Positions 8,304 to 16,188 are shown, numbered from the stretch's first letter. The stretch is 64,000 nt of DNA from Sedimenticola sp. (GCA_026984735.1 JALSRN010000010.1:1-64000), one strand, 5' to 3'. Program-made: numbers and translations. The notes: generated from the sequence alone by a model not told the origin.

Positions 8304-11201
8304 TCATGCCTTGCTGATCTTGCAGAGGGTGACCTTGGTCTCCTGCATCTGGGTCACCGAGTCGTAGCCATAGGTCATGGCGGTGTTGGCCGCTTCGCCG
8401 AGAATGTAAGGGTCCGCCCCCTTGGGATACTTTTCCCGCAGATCCCGGCCTTCGAAGTGGCCGCCGAAATGGAAGGGCATGAACACCACGCCGGCCGCAA
8501 CCCGCCGGGTGACCATGGCCTTCACTTTGACCCTGGCTCCTTCGGCCCCTTCCAGCCAGATATCGTCTCCATCCCGGATGCCGTGGTCGTTGGCGTCCCT
8601 GGGGTTGATCTCGGCGAACATGTGCTGCTGCAGCTCGGCCAGCCAGGGGTTGGAGCGGGTCTCGTCCCCTCCCCCTTCATACTCCACCAGTCGCCCCGAA
8701 GTGAGGATGAGCGGATACTCCTTCGAATAGTCCTTCGCCTGGATGGAGGCGTAACGGGTGGGCAGCCGGTAGAAGGACTTGCGGTCCTCGTAGGTGGCGT
8801 ATTTGTCCAGCAGATCCCGCCGGTTGGTGTAGAGGGGCTCGCGATGGATCGGCACGGGGTCGGGGAAGGTCCACACCACCGCCCTCGCCTTGGCGTTGCC
8901 GAAGGGGGCGCAGCCGTGTTTGATGGCCACCCGCTGAATGCCGCCGGAAAGATCCGTCTTCCAGTTCTTGCCCTCGGCGGCCTTTCTTTCCTCCGGGGTA
9001 AGGTCCTTCCACCAGCCCAGCTTCTTCAGCAGTTTGTCGGTGAATTCGGGATACCCGTCCTTGATCTCGCTGCCCACCGGCCAGGAGTCCTCCGCCAGCA
9101 GGCTGACGCCGTTGCGTTCCACGCCGAAGCGGGCACGGAAGCAGAGGCCGCCCTTGGCCACCGGCTTGCTGGTATCGTACAAGTTGGGCGTGCCGGGGTG
9201 CTTCATTTCGGGCGTCCCCCAGCATGGCCAGGGCAAGCCGTAGTACTCTCCGTCGCAGGGCCCCCCTTCCGCCTTCAGGGAGGTGTAGTCGAAGGTGCCC
9301 CAGTGCTTTTGCTGCAGCTTGAGGCGCTCCGGGCTCTGGCCTGTGTAGCCGATGGTCCACATCCCTTTGTTGAATTCCCGGGTGATGTCTTCGATCAGGG
9401 GCTCGTCGTTCTGCACCTGGATGTGCTTGCAGAGCTGGTCGGCGAAACCCAGCTTCTTGGCGAACTTGTACATGATGACGTGGTCGGGCAGCGACTCGAA
9501 CAGAGGCTCGATCACCTTGTCGCGCCACTGCAGCGAGCGGTTGGAAGCCGTCACCGAACCATAGGTTTCGAACTGGGTGGAAGCGGGCAGCAGATAGACG
9601 CCGTCCTTGCGGTCGTGCATCACCGCGGAGACCGTGGGATAGGGATCGACCACCACCAACAGATCCAGCTTCTCCATCGCGGTTTTCATCTCCTTGCCGC
9701 GGGTCTGGCTGTTCGGCGCATGGCCCCAGAAGATCATCGCACGAATGTTGTCCTTCTGGGCAATGGCGGATTTGTTCTCCAACACGCCGTCGATCCAGCG
9801 GGAGACGGGAATTCCCTTGGTGTGCATCGGGGGCACGCCCTTGCCGCCTTTCTTCTCATAGGCGGTATTGTCGAACCGTCCCTTGAGCCATTCGTAATCC
9901 AGGTCCCAAACCCGTGCCCAGTGTTTCCAAGCCCCTTCGGACAGGCCGTAGTAGCCCGGCAACGAATGGGAAAGCACACAGAAATCGGTGGCTCCCTGCA
10001 CATTGTCGTGGCCCCGAAATATGTTGGTTCCGCCGCCGGAAACGCCCATGTTTCCCAACACCAACTGGAAGATGCAGTAGGCCCGCGTGTTGTTGTTGCC
10101 GATGGTGTGCTGAGTGCCGCCCATGCACCAGACGAAGGTGCCGGGGCGGTTGCGAGCCATGATGCGGGCCGCCTCGAACACCTGGTGTTCGGGCACGCCG
10201 GTGACCCGTTCCACCTCCTGAGGCGTCCATTTCGCCACCTCTTTCTTCACGTCCTCCAGGCCGTACACCCGCTGCCGAATGAACTCCTGGTCTTCCCAGC
10301 CGTGTTTGAAGATGTGCCACAGCATTCCCCAGATGATGGGTACGTCGGTGCCCGGCCGGATGCGCAGGAAGAGATCGGCGTGGGCGGCCGTTCTGGTGAA
10401 GCGGGGGTCGATGACGATGAGGGGCGCGTTGTTCTCCTCTTTGGCCTTGAAGATGTGTTGCAGCGCCACCGGATGGGCCTCGGCCGGGTTGGAGCCGATG
10501 AGCAGCATCGCCTTGGAGTTGTGGATGTCGTTGTAGGAGTTGGTCATGGCGCCGTATCCCCAGGTATTGGCCACTCCCGCCACCGTGGTGGAGTGGCAGA
10601 TGCGCGCCTGGTGATCGACGTTGTTGGTGCCCCATAGAGCGGCCATCTTTCGAAACAGATAGGCCTGTTCGTTGTTGTGCTTGGCCGAGCCGAGCCAGTA
10701 GACCGAATCGGGTCCCGATTTGTCTCGGATCTCCAGCAACTTGTCGCCGATCTCGCCGATCGCCTGATCCCAGGAGATCCTCTTCCACTTGCCGTTCACC
10801 AACTTGGTGGGGTACTTGAGACGCCGCTCGCCGATGCCGTGTTCCCGTACCGAAGCGCCTTTGGCGCAATGCGCACCGCGGTTGAAAGGGTGATCGAAAG
10901 CCGGCTCCTGTCCCACCCAGGTGCCGTTCTTGACCTCGGCGATGATGCCGCAACCCACCGAACAGTGCGTGCAGATGGTGCGTATCTTTTTGACCGCGCC
11001 GTTCTGTTGATCCTTTTCTCCCGCCGCTTCCGCCTTTTTCATCAAGCCCGGCAACAGCGCGGAGCCGAGAGCCACGCTCCCGGCGCCCAATCCCGAGGTG
11101 CGGAGAAACTCCCGCCGGCTCAACGCCCTTCCCGACTGGACGAGCGGCGAAGTGGATGGCTTATCGATGGAGGGTTGGTCGGAGATCTTGCGCAATTTCA
11201 T
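8304..11201 (-). CDS. fdhA: periplasmic formate dehydrogenase catalytic (alpha) subunit, cysteine type
   Basis: A protein of 965 residues that oxidises formate to CO2. A twin-arginine signal is clear (SRREFLRTSGLGAGSVALG, Arg29-Arg30). The N-terminal [4Fe-4S] site is Cys77, Cys80, Cys84 and Cys112. The active-site motif is ARICHSTTVAG with Cys202-His203 in place of selenocysteine, and no in-frame TGA occurs here. The molybdopterin oxidoreductase domain and C-terminal dinucleotide-binding domain (TSGRLVEYEGGGDETRS and after) are complete. Because tungstate transport and a tungsten-type AOR are co-encoded, the metal may be W rather than Mo; that is inference. The TorD-like chaperone and small TAT protein upstream support exported FDH. 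Confidence 0.96.
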   Translation of the reverse strand: MKLRKISDQPSIDKPSTSPLVQSGRALSRREFLRTSGLGAGSVALGSALLPGLMKKAEAAGEKDQQNGAVKKIRTICTHCSVGCGIIAEVKNGTWVGQEPAFDHPFNRGAHCAKGASVREHGIGERRLKYPTKLVNGKWKRISWDQAIGEIGDKLLEIRDKSGPDSVYWLGSAKHNNEQAYLFRKMAALWGTNNVDHQARICHSTTVAGVANTWGYGAMTNSYNDIHNSKAMLLIGSNPAEAHPVALQHIFKAKEENNAPLIVIDPRFTRTAAHADLFLRIRPGTDVPIIWGMLWHIFKHGWEDQEFIRQRVYGLEDVKKEVAKWTPQEVERVTGVPEHQVFEAARIMARNRPGTFVWCMGGTQHTIGNNNTRAYCIFQLVLGNMGVSGGGTNIFRGHDNVQGATDFCVLSHSLPGYYGLSEGAWKHWARVWDLDYEWLKGRFDNTAYEKKGGKGVPPMHTKGIPVSRWIDGVLENKSAIAQKDNIRAMIFWGHAPNSQTRGKEMKTAMEKLDLLVVVDPYPTVSAVMHDRKDGVYLLPASTQFETYGSVTASNRSLQWRDKVIEPLFESLPDHVIMYKFAKKLGFADQLCKHIQVQNDEPLIEDITREFNKGMWTIGYTGQSPERLKLQQKHWGTFDYTSLKAEGGPCDGEYYGLPWPCWGTPEMKHPGTPNLYDTSKPVAKGGLCFRARFGVERNGVSLLAEDSWPVGSEIKDGYPEFTDKLLKKLGWWKDLTPEERKAAEGKNWKTDLSGGIQRVAIKHGCAPFGNAKARAVVWTFPDPVPIHREPLYTNRRDLLDKYATYEDRKSFYRLPTRYASIQAKDYSKEYPLILTSGRLVEYEGGGDETRSNPWLAELQQHMFAEINPRDANDHGIRDGDDIWLEGAEGARVKVKAMVTRRVAAGVVFMPFHFGGHFEGRDLREKYPKGADPYILGEAANTAMTYGYDSVTQMQETKVTLCKISKA

Positions 11202-11211
11202 GGTGTCCCCC

Positions 11212-11427
11212 TCAGCTGGCGGCGCTGTCGTAATAGGCGAGAATGTGTTTGGTCAACCGATACCCCTTCTTTTTCTCTGCGCTTTCGGTCGGCCGGCCCT
11301 CTTCGGCTTCCGCGGCGGAAGCGGGCATCGCCGAGGCCATCATCACACCGGCGCCCGTCGCCAAGGTTCCTTGCAGGAAGCGCCTGCGTTGCAGATCCGC
11401 CCGTTTCGTACTCTTTCGGTTGTTCAT
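11212..11427 (-). CDS. formate dehydrogenase region TAT-signal small protein
   Basis: A protein of 71 residues with a near-perfect twin-arginine signal (LQRRRFLQGTLATGAGVMMA, then ASAMPASAA). A short mature part containing GYRLTKHILAYYDSAA follows. This matches the small 'formate dehydrogenase region TAT target' family found next to fdhA in many proteobacteria. Its molecular role is not known; it may be an extra subunit or assembly partner in the periplasm. The start at 11427 is chosen for the compact Tat signal; upstream sequence overlaps the torD gene. It ends 10 bases before fdhA. Confidence 0.85.
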   Translation of the reverse strand: MNNRKSTKRADLQRRRFLQGTLATGAGVMMASAMPASAAEAEEGRPTESAEKKKGYRLTKHILAYYDSAAS

Positions 11428-11452
11428 CTGGGTCACCCTCGACACGATCGAT

Positions 11453-12094
11453 TCATTGCATGTTGAAAGCGGCTTTTTCGAACTGCATGAAGAGGACTCC
11501 AAGCCGCCCCACGGATTGATAGAAGACCGCCGATTCCGCACTCGCCAGGTCTTCGAAAAAATCTTCCATCCAGTTGGCGATGTGACGTTCGAAGAACCGC
11601 GCCTGGACCTCCAGCGGCTGGCCGTCGCGGATCAGCATCGCCATCACTTCGCAGAGGGCCGCGGCGTGATCCTCCGGCTCGTGAACCTCGTCGGATCGAC
11701 AGTATCCGAGCGACCGCAGATCCGACCGAAGGTCGCTCAACGGCCGTTCCATCAGGAAGCCGGTCTGATACCAGGAGGCGTAGGGGAGAAGTTCGCCACG
11801 CCCCAAACCGATGAAGAGCTCGTGGTACTCATCGTCGACCTCGTCCACTTTGGTTCTGCCCGCCGTCAGACAGAGCATGGCGAACGCGGCATCGAGCTCG
11901 TTTTCCCGGGAGGGGGCCTGCGCGCTCTCGGCAAGCCGCCGAAGCGCACCCGCAGCCGGGGGCGCGGCCAACAGTCCCGCCAACAAACCCCAACTGGCTG
12001 CTCTCCAGGCCTCTTCCACCTCCAGTGGAGGAGAGAGATCCCCCGCTCGGAAAGAGACTCGTTCGGCCGCCTGGGCGGAATCCCGGTTCATCAT
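11453..12094 (-). CDS. TorD/DmsD-family molybdoenzyme chaperone
   Basis: A protein of 213 residues, all-helical in character. It carries the TorD-family core DEYHELFIGLGRGELLPYAS (about 107-126), a WYQTGFLMERPLSDLR segment and the C-terminal EPEDHAAALCEVMAML and FFERHIANWMEDFFEDL segments. TorD-family proteins bind the Tat signal and assist cofactor insertion of their partner enzyme; the partner here is almost surely FdhA, two genes downstream. A GGAG ribosome site lies upstream of the tandem ATG at 12094/12091. A sigma54-type promoter motif lies about 30 bases upstream, so fdhA may be expressed independently of the DUF3305-led part. Confidence 0.9.
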   Translation of the reverse strand: MMNRDSAQAAERVSFRAGDLSPPLEVEEAWRAASWGLLAGLLAAPPAAGALRRLAESAQAPSRENELDAAFAMLCLTAGRTKVDEVDDEYHELFIGLGRGELLPYASWYQTGFLMERPLSDLRSDLRSLGYCRSDEVHEPEDHAAALCEVMAMLIRDGQPLEVQARFFERHIANWMEDFFEDLASAESAVFYQSVGRLGVLFMQFEKAAFNMQ

Positions 12095-12124
12095 CGCAAC
12101 GTTCTCCTGATATGCCGTTACACC

Positions 12125-12140
12125 TGCAATCGAAGGGCCA
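12125..12140 (-). promoter_or_regulatory. candidate sigma54 promoter for torD-fdh
   Basis: Read on the minus strand the sequence is TGGCCCTTCGATTGCA. It has the strict GG-N10-GC spacing and matches the -24/-12 consensus TGGCAC-N5-TTGCA at 5 of 6 positions of the -24 box and at all of TTGCA. The expected start of transcription is near 12114, giving a leader of about 20 bases that still holds the AGGAG site of torD. It lies in the 100-base gap after the polyferredoxin gene. Confidence 0.65.
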
Positions 12141-12194
12141 AGTACGGCGGGAAAATAATCCGCCGAAATCCATGATCCGACCGGTTCGGCCGGT

Positions 12195-13757
12195 TCATGA
12201 GTCCGTGCGAATGCCGCTCACCCGTTCCAGCATCGCCTCGTCCTGGAGCACGTCGGCGATTCGACACGACTCGCACAACTTCAGGCGTTCGAGGGCCCGC
12301 TCGTCCTGAAACATCCAGTGCCCCTGCAGGGCGTGCACCATTCGAGTAACCACCGCCCGCGAAGCGAACGGCTCTCCGCAACGGATGCAGTGAAAGGGCT
12401 CTTCGGCGTGAAGCGTTCGTGGTTTGGCGCGTTTTTCGCGATCGAAGAGCAGTCTGGGCGTGATGGCGATGGCGTTCTCCGGGCATGTGCGTGTGCACAT
12501 GCCGCACTGCAGGCAGTTGGCCTCGACGAAACGGATCTCAAGGGTTTCCGATGCTCCCTGCAACGCCCGCCCAGGGCAGGCGCCCACGCACGCCTGGCAG
12601 AAGGTGCAGCGGCGTGGGTCGATGGAAGCGCTTCCAAAGGGTGCCCCGGCTTCCAGCATCGCCATGGGCCTCGGCCTGTCCGCCTCACGATGCAAATGGT
12701 CCAGGGCCATGAAGAAGAGCTGCCGTTTCAGCCCTTGAGGGGCGTGGCCGGCCGGTGCGATCTTCGGCATGGCGGGGCCCTCGACAGGGAGCCTCCCCCA
12801 GTCGACGATCTGCACCGCCTCGGGCGGGTACCCCAGCGCGTCCAGAATGGTTCTGCAGGTGGAAACCTCCCGTTGCAAGGAAGTGGCCACCGACGGGGGA
12901 AGGTCGTCCCGCAGGAGCACCACGCGCCCCGCGCCGTAGGCGAGGGCTCCCAGCCAAAACTCCATTCCCCGGCTCGCCAGCTCCTCCACGGGAAAAAAGA
13001 GGTGGCCTGGGAGAGAAGGGAGCGGAACCTTCTCCTGGTGAATCACCAGGGTCGACTCGCCTCCGCCCTCTCGGCGGTAGGTTTCCAACAGGATCTTCAC
13101 CTGCTTGAGCGCGTCTTCGACGGTGGGCCACTGGTACTGGAGCGCCCCGGAGGGGCAGACGGTGGCGCAGGCGCCGCCCCCTTGGCAGAGATCGTGATCC
13201 ACCTCGACCGACTCGGCCCCGGAAAGGATGGCGTCGGCGGGACAGGCGTCCAGACAACGGGTGCAGGCCTGGCGGCCGTTTCGCCGATGGGCGCAGAGAT
13301 CGGGATCCAATTGGAGGTAGCGGGGCTTTTCGAAGGTGCCCACCAAGGAACGCAGTCGTTTCTCCGCCTCGACGACCGCCTCTTCATCGGCCGGACACCA
13401 CAGATAGCCCGGAGGCGGCACCGGCGCCTCGATGAGAGGCGTGGCGGAAAGATCGAGCACCAAGTCGGCGCGTGACTGCCGGTAGTCTGAAGAATCTCTT
13501 TTTCCTGAATGAATCGTGAAATTGCCGATGTGTCCGGTGATGCGGAGCGGATCCGCCCCCGCCCCGTCCGGCGTCTCCTTCCGGCGGATCACCATCGGCC
13601 GAAGCGGCTTTCGAAAGGAGGCGGTCAACCTCTCGGCTTCGGGGCCTCCGATCACCGCCACCCGCCCCTCGGAGAGATAGCGGTCCACCACCACCGGTCG
13701 TGGCTGGATGCGTTCCATGGCCCGCTGCGCCAGCCGCCGGGCCCCCAACTCCGCCAT
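12195..13757 (-). CDS. multi-cluster 4Fe-4S protein of the formate dehydrogenase accessory set
   Basis: A protein of 520 residues with at least four [4Fe-4S] sets in two pairs: CTRCLDACPADA and CQGGGACATVCPSG in the first half, CTFCQACVGACPGRA and CLQCGMCTRTCPENA in the second. A rubredoxin-like CIRCGEPF and a CESCR near the C-terminus could form another metal site. Such proteins sit beside DUF3305, DUF3306 and torD in many FDH loci and are thought to move electrons or assist assembly in the cytoplasm; no signal or membrane segment is seen. I chose ATG 13757 (MAELGARR); the open frame upstream is arginine-rich and overlaps the DUF3306 gene. Confidence 0.85.
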   Translation of the reverse strand: MAELGARRLAQRAMERIQPRPVVVDRYLSEGRVAVIGGPEAERLTASFRKPLRPMVIRRKETPDGAGADPLRITGHIGNFTIHSGKRDSSDYRQSRADLVLDLSATPLIEAPVPPPGYLWCPADEEAVVEAEKRLRSLVGTFEKPRYLQLDPDLCAHRRNGRQACTRCLDACPADAILSGAESVEVDHDLCQGGGACATVCPSGALQYQWPTVEDALKQVKILLETYRREGGGESTLVIHQEKVPLPSLPGHLFFPVEELASRGMEFWLGALAYGAGRVVLLRDDLPPSVATSLQREVSTCRTILDALGYPPEAVQIVDWGRLPVEGPAMPKIAPAGHAPQGLKRQLFFMALDHLHREADRPRPMAMLEAGAPFGSASIDPRRCTFCQACVGACPGRALQGASETLEIRFVEANCLQCGMCTRTCPENAIAITPRLLFDREKRAKPRTLHAEEPFHCIRCGEPFASRAVVTRMVHALQGHWMFQDERALERLKLCESCRIADVLQDEAMLERVSGIRTDS

Positions 13758-13789
13758 TTTTTCATGCTCCGCGCCGGGTTCGTCGGATC

Positions 13790-14239
13790 TCAACCTTCTT
13801 CCTCCTCTTCCATTCGCTTCGTCTCCCCGGTGTGCTCCGGGGGGCGGGCGTCGGCTTCCGCCATCTTCGGCACGCCGCCGGTCTCGGGCTCTTCCATCCA
13901 ACCGTCGAGGTGTTCTCGAATCTGCTCCACCAACGCCTCTCCAGCCTCTGCAAAATCGTCATCGTAGTCGTCCAGCCCGTCCCGCACGTTGAAGAGAGCG
14001 CTGTGAAACAGCTTGCGAAGGGCGAGGCGCCGCAACGACTCCTCCACCTCTGGCGCGAGAAAAAGGCTGTAGTCGGACTCTTCGTCGAGCGATTCGAGAG
14101 GAGGCGGTCGCTTTTGCGCGGTTGGCGCTGCCGGCGGAGAGCGGTCCGGTACTTGTTCCTCTTTCACGGCCGCCGACGCTTCCAGTTTGCGGCGCGACCA
14201 ACGACGCAAAAAGTCCTGTTCTTCCGGTTCATTTGCCAT
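13790..14239 (-). CDS. DUF3306 family protein
   Basis: A protein of 149 residues. The signature FLRRWSRRKLEA lies at the N-terminus (about 9-20). A variable acidic/proline linker follows, then a conserved core (FLAPEVEESLRRLALRKLFH and FNVRDGLDDYDDDF) and a very acidic tail ending in EEEEEG. DUF3306 proteins occur almost only in formate dehydrogenase accessory clusters; the function is unknown. It overlaps the DUF3305 gene by 11 bases. The ATG at 14239 fits the family start (MANEPEEQDFLRRW). Probably cytoplasmic. Confidence 0.85.
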   Translation of the reverse strand: MANEPEEQDFLRRWSRRKLEASAAVKEEQVPDRSPPAAPTAQKRPPPLESLDEESDYSLFLAPEVEESLRRLALRKLFHSALFNVRDGLDDYDDDFAEAGEALVEQIREHLDGWMEEPETGGVPKMAEADARPPEHTGETKRMEEEEEG

Positions 14240-14735
14240 GGGCACCGTTTCCTCGATCCAGTTTGCGTTTCCGTTTAGGCCGGGGCACGTAATGAGCCAA
14301 CACGTAGGCCTCGCACCAGCGATAGATCTCACCGGGAATCGGAACGGCGTAGACCAGATCGTCCGCCTCCAGATAGGCGTGAGCCTCGTCGAAGCTGAGG
14401 CCGATGAGAAAAGGCGATGGACGCCCCCCTCGCTCCGTCCGGGCCACCACGTAGCATCTGGGAGTCGCCGTCATCAGGTTGTGGTAGTAGCTTTCGCATT
14501 CGTCCCGATGGAGCGACAGGACGAGCCCGTGTTGGAGATAACGGCTCACCCCGCCCTCTTCATGAATCTTGACGAGCTCTCCGGCATCCCTCTCCCTCGC
14601 CGTCGAGGCGATTCCCACCACTTCCCACTGCTCCTCTTCCCACGGATTGGAGGCGGGACGCCTTTCCAGCATCACCGAAACCGGCATCTCCGAAGGGAGC
14701 GTTCTCCCAATCTCTTCCGGCGTGATTTCCGGCAT
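14229..14735 (-). CDS. DUF3305 family protein
   Basis: A protein of 168 residues that opens the fdh-aor run. It has family features such as MPVSVMLERRPASNPWEEEQ (about 17-36), WEVVGI, the YLQHGLVLSLHRDECESYYH segment and a C-terminal PIPGEIYRWCEAYVLAHYVP followed by a basic tail. DUF3305 is found with DUF3306 in FDH loci; its role is unknown. I chose ATG 14735, which has a GGGGAG site about 12 bases upstream and lies 39 bases after the predicted sigma54 transcription start. The longer upstream frame would read through that promoter. Confidence 0.85.
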   Translation of the reverse strand: MPEITPEEIGRTLPSEMPVSVMLERRPASNPWEEEQWEVVGIASTARERDAGELVKIHEEGGVSRYLQHGLVLSLHRDECESYYHNLMTATPRCYVVARTERGGRPSPFLIGLSFDEAHAYLEADDLVYAVPIPGEIYRWCEAYVLAHYVPRPKRKRKLDRGNGAHGK

Positions 14736-14784
14736 GATCTCTTTCTCTCCCCTTTCGCCACTCACCGTGGCGTCCCGAGAACGA

Positions 14785-14800
14785 GGCAATTTGCATACCA
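14785..14800 (-). promoter_or_regulatory. candidate sigma54 promoter for the fdh-aor operon
   Basis: On the minus strand this reads TGGTATGCAAATTGCC, with GG-N10-GC spacing and the motif TGG.A.......TTGC. It matches the -24 box at 4 of 6 positions and TTGC fully. The predicted start of transcription is near 14774, 39 bases before the DUF3305 ATG. Its A/T-rich centre (ATGCAAATTGC) closely resembles that of the divergent moaA promoter (ATGCATATTGC). Confidence 0.65.
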
Positions 14801-14968
14801 GAGCCACCCACCTCGATCCGACGGACGAGAAGCGAGACCGGCGGAGATGCTGAAATCCCTATCATTCCCGTCCCCCAAGGTGGGGCCTGGTTCCGGCGAA
14901 GCGAGAAGTGAAGCGAAAGAGAAAACGGTACAAATTGTCCCTCTTCGAAAGGGCGGACTGAGACAGAT

Positions 14969-15000
14969 GGAGCCAATATGGCGGTGGCTCCTTAAGGAGC
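14969..15000. repeat. overlapping inverted repeats in the fdh/moaA intergenic region
   Basis: GGAGCCA (14969-14975) and TGGCTCC (14985-14991) form a perfect 7-base inverted repeat with a 9-base spacer. The second arm overlaps GCTCCTTAAGGAGC (14987-15000), a perfect 14-base palindrome. Thus three GGAG-type half sites alternate in 32 bases. The site lies about 160-190 bases upstream of the predicted moaA start and about 195-225 bases upstream of the predicted fdh start, a normal place for an activator of sigma54 promoters. It could alternatively bind the HTH/PBP regulator. Confidence 0.55.
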
Positions 15001-15131
15001 GGATATTGCGCCGCACTCCAGGTTTTCCCCGAGAGATCGCCGTCGGGAGCCTTCGAACCGGGCAAGGCCGGGCGGGAACCGTTGGTCGAGCCAGTTTCCG
15101 AAAAGGGAAGGCTTTCCCCTCCCCTCCTCTT

Positions 15132-15147
15132 CGGCATGCATATTGCT
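15132..15147 (+). promoter_or_regulatory. candidate sigma54 promoter for moaA-fdhD
   Basis: The sequence CGGCATGCATATTGCT has GG-N10-GC spacing. It matches TGGCAC-N5-TTGCW at GGCA and at TTGCT, with mismatches at the first T and the C of the -24 box. The predicted transcription start is near 15158, leaving a 23-base leader with an AAGGAG ribosome site before the moaA ATG at 15181. Confidence 0.65.
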
Positions 15148-15180
15148 GCGCTTGCCTGAAAAGATTCCCAAGGAGCCTTC

Positions 15181-16188
15181 ATGAACGGAAACCTCTTCCC
15201 CCCTTCCCTCATCGACCGCTTTGGACGTCGAATCGACTACCTGAGGATGTCGGTGACCGACCGGTGCGATCTGCGATGCGTCTACTGCATGTCGGAAAAG
15301 ATGACCTTCGTCCCCCGCAGCCAGCTACTGACGCTGGAGGAGCTGGAGAGAATCGGCAGCTGCTTCGTGGAGCTGGGAGTGAAGAAGATCCGCATCACCG
15401 GCGGAGAACCTTTGACGCGGAGAAATGTGCTGCAGCTGATTCGCGCTCTCGGCAGCCTGGAGGGCCTGCGGGAGCTGGTTTTGACCACCAACGGCACTCT
15501 TCTGCCCCGCTATGCGGGGGAGTTGAAGGCGGCGGGAGTCAGGCGCATCAACATCAGTCTCGACACCCTCAAGCCGGACCGTTTTCGACGGATCACCCGC
15601 ATCGGGGAACTTCACAGAACGCTGGCCGGCATCGACGCGGCCCTGGAAGCCGGCTTCGAACGGCTGAAGATCAACGCCGTAGTGCTCAAGAACCGCAATC
15701 ACGACGAGGTGGTGGCGCTGACGAGATTCGCCAGCGAACGGGGCATGGACATCAGTTTCATCGAAGAGATGCCTCTCGGCATCGTGGAAGAACACGACCG
15801 GTACGAAGCGTACTATTCCAGCGATCAGATCCTTCGGGATCTCAGGAAACATTTCCAACTGCTGCCCACCACGCTCTCCACCGGAGGACCGGCGCGCTAC
15901 TACCGCATGGCCGACAGCGACATTCGCGTGGGCTTCATCTCGCCACACAGCCACAATTTCTGTGACCACTGCAATCGTGTGCGGCTCACGGCGGAAGGGC
16001 GGCTGCTGTTGTGCCTGGGGCAGGAGCATTCGGTGGACTTGCGGCGCATCCTCAGGGCCCATCCCTCCGAGGAGGGTCCGCTGCAGCAAGCGATTCTGGA
16101 CGCCATGAAGATCAAACCCAGAGGGCACGATTTCGATCTTACGCAAAAGAGCGTGCTGCTCAGACACATGAACACCACGGGGGGATGA
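15181..16188 (+). CDS. moaA: GTP 3',8-cyclase, molybdenum cofactor biosynthesis protein A
   Basis: A 335-residue radical SAM enzyme that makes 3',8-cyclo-GTP, the first step of molybdopterin synthesis. It has the N-terminal CDLRCVYC cluster motif (about 30-37), the RITGGEPLTRR block, the C-terminal cluster CDHC with a third Cys after RLTAEGRLLLC, and the conserved terminal Gly-Gly (MNTTGG) that enters the active site. The ATG at 15181 follows AAGGAG. It leads an operon with fdhD, so this copy seems dedicated to the FDH/AOR island; moaC, moaE and other moa genes are not in the window. Confidence 0.96.
   Translation: MNGNLFPPSLIDRFGRRIDYLRMSVTDRCDLRCVYCMSEKMTFVPRSQLLTLEELERIGSCFVELGVKKIRITGGEPLTRRNVLQLIRALGSLEGLRELVLTTNGTLLPRYAGELKAAGVRRINISLDTLKPDRFRRITRIGELHRTLAGIDAALEAGFERLKINAVVLKNRNHDEVVALTRFASERGMDISFIEEMPLGIVEEHDRYEAYYSSDQILRDLRKHFQLLPTTLSTGGPARYYRMADSDIRVGFISPHSHNFCDHCNRVRLTAEGRLLLCLGQEHSVDLRRILRAHPSEEGPLQQAILDAMKIKPRGHDFDLTQKSVLLRHMNTTGG

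Larger units (their letters stand above)
14736..15180 (+). other. divergent regulatory region between fdh-aor and moaA operons
   Basis: This 445-base non-coding gap separates the minus-strand fdh-aor run from the plus-strand moaA operon. It holds a sigma54-type promoter at each edge pointing outward. In the middle are a perfect 14-base palindrome overlapping a 7-base inverted repeat (14969-15000) and the word CAAATTGTCCC (14931-14941), of which a 10/11 copy (CAATTTGTCCC, 21603-21613) occurs upstream of the tupA sigma54 promoter. These are candidate enhancer sites for the NtrC-type regulator. I see no ORF or RNA gene in it. Confidence 0.6.

Noticed and set aside
8304-11201. Possible selenocysteine codon in fdhA
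   Set aside because: The active-site motif encodes Cys and the frame is open through it; no in-frame TGA or SECIS need exists.
14786-14808. Alternative -24/-12 reading TGGCTC...TATGC on the minus strand of the fdh promoter region
   Set aside because: It has only nine bases between GG and GC; sigma54 needs ten. The overlapping TGGTAT-N5-TTGC reading has the right spacing.
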